NCBI GenBank assembly: GCA_021823555.1
Contig: JAKANW010000035.1
Coordinates: 1 to 12,455, forward strand
DNA from: Chloroflexota bacterium
Lineage (GTDB): Bacteria > Chloroflexota > Anaerolineae > Anaerolineales > Villigracilaceae
Direction: 5' to 3'
DNA length: 12,455 bases
Shown here: piece by piece, positions 6,361-11,769 of the stretch
Layout of the letters: the number at the start of each line of letters is the position of its first letter
Position numbering within the stretch: the stretch's first letter is position 1
Notes under the pieces: generated by a model
The model's database searches: none
What the model saw: only the letters and a program-made list of their open reading frames with translations
What the model was told of the DNA's origin: nothing
Position numbers and translations under genes: made by a program

Positions 6361-7539
6361 ATGCAAGAATTGGCTAATGTACAAAGACTTTCCAAACGTG
6401 TGGCGGGACTCAAACCTTCGGGCATCCGCAAGTTCTTCGACATTGCGGCTACGATGAAGGATGTGATCTCCCTCGGCATCGGCGAACCGGACTTCACCAC
6501 GCCCAAGCCCATCCTGGAGGCGGGCACCCGGTCGCTGCAAAGAGGCGAAACGCATTACACATCGAACTCGGGCAAATTGGAATTGAGACGCGCCATTGCA
6601 GACAACCTGAAGCGTTTATATGGCGTTTCCTATGACCCGGTCAACGAGATCATCGCCACGGTCGGCGTTTCGGAAGCGCTGTATCTGACCATGACCGCCA
6701 TCCTGGACCCGGGCGACGAGGTCATCATTCCCACGCCTTGTTTTGTTTCCTACCAGGCCGAGGTGATCCTGGCAGGCGGCGCGCCGGTGGAAATCCCGGC
6801 CCGCATGGAAGATGACTTCCAGGTGGACCCGGAACGCATCCGCGCCGCCATCACGCCGCGCACCAAAGCTATCTTCGTCGGCTATCCCAGCAACCCGACC
6901 GGCGCGGTCGCCACGCGCGAGACCCTGGCAAAAATTGCGGGGCTGGCCGAAGAATACGACCTGCTGTTGATCTCGGACGAAATCTACGACCGCCTGGTTT
7001 ATAACTTCGAGCACGTGTGTGTGCCCAGCCTGGGCGATAGCATCAAAGCGCGCACCATCCTGCTGGGCGGCTTCTCGAAAGACTATGCCATGACGGGCTG
7101 GCGCATCGGCTACGCAGCCGGACCAGCCGACCTCATCAAAGGACTGGTGCGCATCCACCAGTACACCATCATGTCCGCGCCGACCACTGCCCAGGATGCG
7201 GCCTTGGAAGCGCTCCAGAACGGAGAACAATATGTGCAGGAAATGGTGACCGAGTACGACCGCCGCCGTCGTTTATTGGTGGATGGACTGAACCGCCTCG
7301 GCCTGCAGACCTTTGAGCCGCACGGCGCGTTCTACGCCTTTCCCAACATCCGGGCCTCCGGCATGGATGATGAGACCTTCGCCCAGAAACTGCTCGAGGA
7401 GGAGCACGTGGCCGTCGTGCCGGGCAGCTCGTTCGGGCCAGGCGGCGAAGGGTTTGTGCGCGCCTGTTACGCCACAGCCTACGAACAAATAGAAGAAGCT
7501 CTGCGCCGCATGGAAAAGTTCATGAACAGGTACGGATAA
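6361..7539 (+). CDS. Class I/II pyridoxal-phosphate aminotransferase
   Basis: A 392-residue fold-type I aminotransferase that moves an amino group between an amino acid and a 2-oxo acid using pyridoxal phosphate; cytoplasmic. Signature residues are all present: ISLGIGEPDFTTP at 36-48, Asn178 in YPSNPTGAV, Asp206 and Tyr209 in SDEIYDRLVY, the cofactor lysine Lys240 in GGFSKDYAMTGWR with Arg247/248 region, and the substrate-carboxylate Arg367 in GEGFVRACYA. The layout is that of the subgroup I-gamma enzymes (aspartate, aromatic or alanine-type substrates); which one cannot be said. ATG 6361 is chosen for AGGAGG at 6351-6356 four bases before; the open frame reaching back to 6295 overlaps the previous gene. 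It converges on the helicase-associated gene, and both end at the shared terminator 7651-7698. Confidence 0.93.
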   Translation: MQELANVQRLSKRVAGLKPSGIRKFFDIAATMKDVISLGIGEPDFTTPKPILEAGTRSLQRGETHYTSNSGKLELRRAIADNLKRLYGVSYDPVNEIIATVGVSEALYLTMTAILDPGDEVIIPTPCFVSYQAEVILAGGAPVEIPARMEDDFQVDPERIRAAITPRTKAIFVGYPSNPTGAVATRETLAKIAGLAEEYDLLLISDEIYDRLVYNFEHVCVPSLGDSIKARTILLGGFSKDYAMTGWRIGYAAGPADLIKGLVRIHQYTIMSAPTTAQDAALEALQNGEQYVQEMVTEYDRRRRLLVDGLNRLGLQTFEPHGAFYAFPNIRASGMDDETFAQKLLEEEHVAVVPGSSFGPGGEGFVRACYATAYEQIEEALRRMEKFMNRYG

Positions 7540-7554
7540 TAAAAAGCAATAGAA

Positions 7555-7647
7555 CCTCGCGCTGAGCGGAGGGTCGAGTAATCGAGGCCCGCAGTCGAAG
7601 CGCTGTTATGCCGCAAACTCTGCGTCTCGTCTCCGCTCGAGGCGAGG
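7555..7647. repeat. Imperfect inverted-repeat element (REP-like)
   Basis: The arm at 7555-7571 (CCTCGCGCTGAGCGGAG) matches the reverse complement of 7631-7647 (CTCCGCTCGAGGCGAGG) in 14 of 17 positions. Inside are smaller dyads: GGGTCGA/TCGAGGCCC near 7571-7590 and CGCAG (7590-7594) with CTGCG (7620-7624). The words GCTGAGCGGAG and AGTCGAAGCGC resemble a short palindromic repeat I know as widely scattered in bacterial genomes, here with extra sequence in the middle. It sits between two convergent genes, a usual place for REP elements. Confidence 0.65.
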
Positions 7648-7650
7648 ATA

Positions 7651-7698
7651 AAAACAAACGATGACCACCTGAATGAACCGGCGGTCATCGTTTGTTTT
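7651..7698. terminator. Two-way intrinsic terminator between convergent genes
   Basis: A perfect 16-bp stem: AAAACAAACGATGACC at 7651-7666 pairs with GGTCATCGTTTGTTTT at 7683-7698, and CC/GG at 7668-7669/7680-7681 adds two more pairs. The A-rich left and T-rich right edges give a U tract on both strands, so it can stop RNA from the aminotransferase gene (+) and from the helicase-associated gene (-). Confidence 0.9.
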
Positions 7699-7707
7699 GG
7701 AGAATTC

Positions 7708-9306
7708 CTACCCCTGGAACTCTTCAGCCAGCAGTCCCAGTTCGGCCAGGGCTTCCATCACTTTCTGGATGGCTCCGTTTTTAACGATGACCGTTGTGGG
7801 GCCAAGGATCTCTCCCAAATATTTCGCAACTTTCGATTTCCGTATTTCTTCCAGGGTTTCGGGGGCGCTGACCTTTAAAACAACCTGGCTCTGTAGCCGC
7901 GCTTCGGTGCCGTGAGCTTCCCAGCGTTTGAGCATCTTCACCAACGCGGGTGGGACCCCGGCGGCAGCATGTTTCGCCAGCAAAGCCAGCAACTGCTCCA
8001 CTTTCAGTTTCTGCTCTTTGGCCCTCGCCAAGGACGCGGCAGTAATACGATAGTGATATTCGTCAGATTTTTCCTCGCCCCATTCGCAGAAGCGCGCAAT
8101 CTGGTAGCGCACAGCCCTCGAAACCCAGCGTGAAACGGTCACTTTGCCATTCGAAGAGACTGCAATCTTTTCCTTTTCCTGTTTCGCTTCAATGGAAGGC
8201 GAAAGACGAAAAGAAGCCACTTGTCCGCTTTCTTTCACCATCCCCAAATCTGCCATGCCAAGCCAGGGCAATATGCTGGTGATGAAATAATTGATCAGGG
8301 CGCCGTCCACCTCATCCCAACAGGCAAAGCCGCGCAGGAAGGAGCCATCCGACTCGCGTTTGATGAACCATGAGTCGTAATCCCCGGCGGGACGCTGGAA
8401 ATCAGGGTATTTCTCCTTTATTGCGCGGATGAATGCAGGCAGGCTCCACCATTTGCCGTCAGGAATTGCATCCAGCAAATTGAGCAGGAATTCGCGCGTG
8501 ACCTGCGGCTGGTTGTTCCACTCCCCTTCGCACAGGAGTCTCGGCACTTGGCGCAATTCGTTGAACATTTCGCTTTCGATCCAGGCATCGGTCAGCAGCT
8601 TCAAAGCTTCGGCGCGCGGCGCCTCTAGGAATTTTCTCACCGCTTCGGCCTGCGGCTCATTTTTCCTGATCAACTTTGCGGCGGTAAGCAGATCATACAA
8701 TCGCGGTTCCGGCCGGTAGTCCGTTCTGCCCATTCGCAGCGCGGCCAACAAGGTGGCAGCATCATCGAGGATAAAATCGTTTGAGGGGATCTCACGTCCG
8801 CGCTCGCCGGGAGAGGCAGGACGCCCCAGGGGAGCAACACTTTGCGCCGAGGGGACCGCCAATTTTTTGGCGGCTTCGCGGTTGATAATGGCAAGCAAAT
8901 CTTCAGGAATGTAGGCAAATTCCTGTGGACCTTTGCCAGTATCAAAGAAGGCTCGCGCCAGCAGGGCACGATAGAACAGGCTCTCGGCCGGAGAGGCGGG
9001 TTTGAGGTGCGGGTTCTCCCGGTCGCGTTTGCCCGCACCCATCTCGCGGATCTGTCCAAAGCGGCGCGTAAACTCAGCCCAAGGGATGCGCCCGTCTTTG
9101 GCGATCAGCGCGTCAAAGGCGGTGCGGGATTCAGGCGAAAGCGCCTCGGTTACCTCAGCGACCAACTCCGGGTCCAGGAGAGAAGCGGTCAGTTCCTCGG
9201 CGGCCGCGTCCGCCTCATTGGAATCCAGTTCAAGTCCCCATAGCCCTGCCACGATATTCAGGTGTCCGAGATCGTATTTTTGAAGGGAGGCGAGTAGATC
9301 AGGCAT
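7708..9306 (-). CDS. Helicase-associated (XPB/Ssl2-like) domain protein without a helicase motor
   Basis: A 532-residue protein, mostly helical. The C-terminal part (about 465-530: RLQSQVVLKVSAPETLEEIR, KVAKYLGEILGPTTVIVKNG, MEALAELGLLAEE) fits the helicase-associated XPB/Ssl2-like domain (Helicase_C_3 type) as I know it. I see no Walker A or DEAD-box motif anywhere, so it is not itself a helicase; in the family such proteins are of unknown role, presumed nucleic-acid related. The N-terminus (NIVAGLWGLELDSNEADAAAEEL at 17-39) also looks like the start of these proteins. Residues 152-172 form a Pro/Gly-rich linker (PLGRPASPGERGRE) unlike the rest and may come from a repeat inserted in frame. 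The ATG at 9306-9304 has almost no leader: a perfect -10 lies ten bases before it. The gene stands alone on this strand. Confidence 0.75.
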   Translation of the reverse strand: MPDLLASLQKYDLGHLNIVAGLWGLELDSNEADAAAEELTASLLDPELVAEVTEALSPESRTAFDALIAKDGRIPWAEFTRRFGQIREMGAGKRDRENPHLKPASPAESLFYRALLARAFFDTGKGPQEFAYIPEDLLAIINREAAKKLAVPSAQSVAPLGRPASPGERGREIPSNDFILDDAATLLAALRMGRTDYRPEPRLYDLLTAAKLIRKNEPQAEAVRKFLEAPRAEALKLLTDAWIESEMFNELRQVPRLLCEGEWNNQPQVTREFLLNLLDAIPDGKWWSLPAFIRAIKEKYPDFQRPAGDYDSWFIKRESDGSFLRGFACWDEVDGALINYFITSILPWLGMADLGMVKESGQVASFRLSPSIEAKQEKEKIAVSSNGKVTVSRWVSRAVRYQIARFCEWGEEKSDEYHYRITAASLARAKEQKLKVEQLLALLAKHAAAGVPPALVKMLKRWEAHGTEARLQSQVVLKVSAPETLEEIRKSKVAKYLGEILGPTTVIVKNGAIQKVMEALAELGLLAEEFQG

Positions 9307-9316
9307 ACCCGAAAAT

Positions 9317-9322
9317 ATTATA
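9317..9322 (-). promoter_or_regulatory. -10 element giving a nearly leaderless transcript
   Basis: On the minus strand TATAAT (9322 to 9317) is followed by ten bases and then ATG 9306. RNA would start about seven bases after the -10, leaving a leader of only three or four bases and no ribosome site. A poor -35 (TAATCA, three of six) lies 17 bases upstream. Confidence 0.6.
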
Positions 9323-9381
9323 CCGTGTGGAAACCAGTTTGATTAAACGTTCGGCCATTTTAGTCCATATCGGCTATTTGT

Positions 9382-9558
9382 CTTTTTGCAACATGCACGT
9401 ATGAGTCTACTGCAAAAAGCCTGTTTTCCACGAAGGGCACGAAGTCCACGAAGATTTTTGAATTTTTTGTTCTCGAAATTACAGTTTTAGGAAGCAGGTT
9501 TTCAAAAAAAATTTTCGTGTCCTTCGTGGACGAGACCCTTTTTGCAGTGAAGTCACTG
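9382..9558. repeat. Nested inverted-repeat element with CCACGAAG core
   Basis: ACTGCAAAAAG at 9409-9419 and its exact reverse complement CTTTTTGCAGT at 9538-9548 bound a 140-bp block. A third copy, CTTTTTGCA at 9382-9390, pairs with the left end too. Inside, CCACGAAGGGCACGAA (9428-9443) pairs with TTCGTGTCCTTCGTGG (9514-9529), with one G-T pair, so the block folds into a long hairpin. The left arm also shows three tandem 9-base units: TCCACGAAG, GGCACGAAG, TCCACGAAG (9427-9453). CAGTGA-AG-TCACTG at 9545-9558 forms a further small dyad at the right edge. No transposase is present, and no clear target duplication is seen. A miniature element or dispersed repeat is the likely class. Confidence 0.7.
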
Positions 9559-9612
9559 ATGGAATAGAAAACCGGCGGATGCAGATTTACCGTCCAAAGG
9601 CGCGGCCCGAAT

Positions 9613-9780
9613 TCAACCGGCTTCTTTGTTCCAATAAGTCTTCATCAATTTGTGAGACCATTCCGGCCGGCGGATTGGTCGGCGCGGCAGGAACTCGATG
9701 ATGATCGGCTTGGCGTCCATGCCAGGTAATTCCCATTTGAGATCAAGCAGCAAAGGCGTTGTTTTTATATCGGGAAAATG
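9613..9780 (-). pseudogene. Remnant or tiny leftward gene of unknown function
   Basis: On the minus strand a frame is open from a TAG (9783-9781) to TGA (9615-9613), 55 codons with coding-like composition, reading PDIKTTPLLLDLKWELPG then MDAKPIIIEFLPRRPIRRPE and WSHKLMKTYWNKEAG. An ATG at 9720-9718 would give 35 residues, but it has no ribosome site, and the protein-like sequence continues upstream of it. I recognise no family. The upstream end of the frame merges with the rightward promoter region. Most likely the 3' end of a decayed gene; a short real protein is possible. Confidence 0.35.
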
Positions 9781-9787
9781 CTAGAAT
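9759..9787 (+). promoter_or_regulatory. Promoter of the membrane-protein / crystallin unit
   Basis: TTGTTT at 9759-9764, a 17-base spacer, then TAGAAT at 9782-9787 with TGC just before it (extended -10). RNA would start near 9794, which places the hairpin at 9808-9857 in the leader. Confidence 0.55.
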
Positions 9788-9807
9788 GGAAGCGATATAA
9801 ATGAGCT

Positions 9808-9857
9808 TGCGTTGAACATGGTTGGCCCATGCCCCTGTTCAACGCATTTTTGTTTTT
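9808..9857 (+). terminator. Intrinsic terminator in the leader (possible attenuator)
   Basis: A perfect 11-bp stem, TGCGTTGAACA at 9808-9818 with TGTTCAACGCA at 9836-9846, followed by TTTTTGTTTTT. The T run shows it works rightward, yet no rightward gene lies upstream; the only thing before it is the promoter at 9759-9787. It therefore either trims a short RNA of about 60 bases or controls read-through into the gene at 9886. A five-codon frame ATG-AGC-TTG-CGT-TGA (9801-9815) ends inside the left arm. A competing pairing, CATGG (9817-9821) with CCATG (9827-9831), overlaps the stem. Confidence 0.75.
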
Positions 9858-9885
9858 CGCGTGATTTCACAATGGCGGAGGAATA

Positions 9886-10602
9886 ATGGCAAAAAACACC
9901 GCGCCGAACTCTGAAGCCAAAAAGAAACTGCCTGTCCAGCGACGAGCAAAGCCCACGATAGTGCGTTGGCAGGAACGGCTCCTGCCTATCATGGGAGGAT
10001 TACTGGTGGGGTTGACCCTGTTCTTCTTTGCAGCCACATTGGTACAGATGGCATATCTTCACTGGAGCATTCTGCAATACCCTGCCGTAAACGTCGGCCC
10101 CTCCCCTGGCAATGATTTGGTCGCAAACGCAATAACCTTTGAAGATAAACTGGCCGCCCGCAGGATCGAGATTCTGGCAGGGATGGAATCCTACGTGGTA
10201 CAGCGTCGTTATCACCAGGCCAGCGTCGCCCTGATGGCCGGCCTGTGGATCCGCTACCTGGGATTCATCACCGGCATGATCCTCGCCCTGGTCGGCGCTT
10301 CATTCGTCCTGGGGAAATTGCGTGAACCGGCCACCGAGATCACAGGGCAGGCCACCGGCGTTGATATTTCCTTGAAAAGCGCCTCGCCCGGCATCATTCT
10401 TGTGGTGTTGGGCACAGTACTGATGTTTACCACCATCGTGAAGCAGGATGTATATCAGGTACAGGATGCCCCCATGTACATCGGCAGCCAGGTCGAACTG
10501 CAAACGCTCGACCTCTCCACTCCAATGCCCGTGACGACGCTCGAGGATCCTGAGCGTTTTCTTCTTACTCCTACCATGCTACCCACAATGGAATTCCCAT
10601 AG
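9886..10602 (+). CDS. Unknown membrane protein with three helices
   Basis: A 238-residue protein I do not recognise. The N-terminus is basic (KKKLPVQRRAKPTIVR at 12-27), followed by a membrane helix at about 33-58, an outside-type loop (59-113), a second helix at about 115-142, a short basic loop (GKLREP), a polar stretch, and a third helix at about 168-186. The tail (187-238) is rich in Thr, Pro and acidic residues with several TPxxLP repeats and no helix. By the positive-inside rule the N-terminus is in the cytoplasm and the long tail outside. ATG 9886 has GGAGG at 9877-9881. The gene is preceded by a promoter and a leader terminator, and is 20 bases before the crystallin-domain gene, so the two form an operon and may work together at the cell surface. 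Confidence 0.8.
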   Translation: MAKNTAPNSEAKKKLPVQRRAKPTIVRWQERLLPIMGGLLVGLTLFFFAATLVQMAYLHWSILQYPAVNVGPSPGNDLVANAITFEDKLAARRIEILAGMESYVVQRRYHQASVALMAGLWIRYLGFITGMILALVGASFVLGKLREPATEITGQATGVDISLKSASPGIILVVLGTVLMFTTIVKQDVYQVQDAPMYIGSQVELQTLDLSTPMPVTTLEDPERFLLTPTMLPTMEFP

Positions 10603-10622
10603 TGAGAGAAAGGAAACCGGAA

Positions 10623-11630
10623 ATGAAAAGAAAAGACCAATCACCCAACTGGCTGAACATTGCCATCCTGATCTTGTTGACACTGAACCTGCTCTTCATG
10701 GCAACCCAACCCGCCAGCGCCAATGCTCCCCAAGCCAAACCATCGAATTCGGATATTCTGGAAAAAGCCAATAAAGCAGCAGATGCGAAGGATTGGGTTG
10801 AGGCATCCATCGAGTACGCCATCTACATTGACCGCGAACCCGCCCTGGCCAAGAGCGACAGCACCTGGTGGAACAAATTAACAACCCAGCTGAGTAGTGT
10901 CAAGGGGAATGCCCACAAAGATTGGGATTTGGCAAACGATGTTCGAGATGATGAACACAAAGATCTGATTATTTCCTGTGCGGAGAACGCCGGTAAACCG
11001 CTAACCGCCCGCTATGCAATGAATAACCCGCCAGCGCCTTTATCCATGCTTCAACTGGGTCCCGCGCCAGACGAGATTTGGGTCTTCCAGGATTTCGATT
11101 TCCAGGGCCGCTGGAATGTGCTTCCGATAGGAAACTACGTGAATTCCACACAGATAGATATGCCTGAAGATTCAATTTCATCCGTCATGGTTGGAACCAA
11201 GGTGCGCGCTTACCTGTGTTCCGATCCCGGGCTGAATGGCACCTGCGGTGTGTTTGTCCCGGTGCCCAACCATCACCCGAACTTGTCAAATAACACCATT
11301 GGCAACGATACTGTGTCTTCCATCCGCGTCGAACCGCTGACCAATTCCTGCTCGCCAGGCCCAAACCAGGTAACCATCTTCATGCACTTTGATTTCCAAG
11401 CGCCATGCCAAACCCTCGAAGTCGGTGACTACAACAATGCCAACGCCTTCAACCTGCCTGATAACGGAGTATCATCCATCCAGGTCGGCTCGAATGTACA
11501 GGCCAGCCTCTGCCAGAATAATTACCTGACAGGAACCTGCGAAACATTCAACTATAATGATAACAACCTGAGCGATAATACAATTGGCAATGATACGTTG
11601 AGTTCGATCTCGGTTGGATGGCGGCCATAA
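10623..11630 (+). CDS. Secreted protein with two beta/gamma-crystallin domains
   Basis: A 335-residue exported protein. A signal peptide occupies about 1-33 (KRK start, core IAILILLTLNLLFMA, likely cut after ASA). Residues 38-145 form a mostly helical region of unknown type. Two beta/gamma-crystallin domains follow, about 150-237 and 248-335. Each shows the Greek-key opening (WVFQDFDFQG at 153-162; IFMHFDFQ at 252-259) and paired calcium-type motifs of the form N/D-N/D-x-x-S/T-S: EDSISS at 182-187 (first position Glu), NDTVSS at 228-233, DNGVSS at 280-285 and NDTLSS at 323-328. Cysteines at comparable places (199, 208; 297, 306) may form disulphides outside the cell. Microbial beta/gamma-crystallins bind calcium and become more stable. 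ATG 10623 is preferred for AGGAA at 10611-10615; GTG 10602 is possible. A terminator follows. Confidence 0.85.
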   Translation: MKRKDQSPNWLNIAILILLTLNLLFMATQPASANAPQAKPSNSDILEKANKAADAKDWVEASIEYAIYIDREPALAKSDSTWWNKLTTQLSSVKGNAHKDWDLANDVRDDEHKDLIISCAENAGKPLTARYAMNNPPAPLSMLQLGPAPDEIWVFQDFDFQGRWNVLPIGNYVNSTQIDMPEDSISSVMVGTKVRAYLCSDPGLNGTCGVFVPVPNHHPNLSNNTIGNDTVSSIRVEPLTNSCSPGPNQVTIFMHFDFQAPCQTLEVGDYNNANAFNLPDNGVSSIQVGSNVQASLCQNNYLTGTCETFNYNDNNLSDNTIGNDTLSSISVGWRP

Positions 11631-11642
11631 CCGCGCTGCCCC

Positions 11643-11679
11643 ATAAACTCCCGATCCCCAATCGGGAGTTTATTCTTTT
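11643..11679 (+). terminator. Intrinsic terminator of the crystallin unit
   Basis: A perfect 13-bp stem, ATAAACTCCCGAT at 11643-11655 with ATCGGGAGTTTAT at 11661-11673, a 5-base loop and then TCTTTT. It starts 12 bases after the stop codon. Confidence 0.9.
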
Positions 11680-11749
11680 ACGCAGAACGTCCCGCAGGTT
11701 TGGGCGGTTCACATGAGCTTCGGCAGAAAACTTGCGGGACGATGCGTAA
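11678..11749. repeat. Long hairpin repeat with CGTCCCGCA arms
   Basis: CGTCCCGCAGGTTT at 11688-11701 pairs with AAACTTGCGGGACG at 11728-11741 (14 pairs, one of them G-T). An outer stem TTACGCA (11678-11684) with TGCGTAA (11743-11749) adds seven pairs across a small internal loop. The loop is 26 bases. It overlaps the end of the preceding terminator and reaches to within nine bases of the next gene's -10, and it looks like a REP-type element. Confidence 0.7.
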
Positions 11750-11757
11750 GGTGAGTT

Positions 11758-11763
11758 TATAAT
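11758..11763 (+). promoter_or_regulatory. -10 element for a leaderless transcript
   Basis: A perfect TATAAT ends six bases before ATG 11770, so RNA would begin at the start codon itself. There is no ribosome site. The -35 position falls in the right arm of the hairpin repeat and is not consensus. Confidence 0.65.
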
Positions 11764-11769
11764 CTGTCC

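Larger units (their letters stand above)
9307..9885. other. Long intergenic stretch with structure but no intact gene
   Basis: 579 bases between the divergent helicase-associated and membrane-protein genes. From left to right: the -10 of the leftward gene (9317-9322), an AT-rich segment with nothing I recognise (9323-9381), a nested inverted-repeat element (9382-9558), an unremarkable stretch (9559-9612), the remnant of a leftward coding frame (9613-9780), a rightward promoter (9759-9787) and a leader terminator (9808-9857). Confidence 0.7.

Noticed and set aside
9427..9453. Three tandem 9-base units as a CRISPR or regulator array
   Set aside because: No spacers and units are directly adjacent; part of a larger inverted repeat.
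9382..9558. Insertion sequence
   Set aside because: No transposase frame inside the 140-bp block and no clear target duplication.
10602..10622. GTG start for the crystallin-domain protein overlapping the previous stop
   Set aside because: Possible by coupling, but AGGAA at 10611-10615 suits ATG 10623 and the signal peptide is complete without the extra seven residues.
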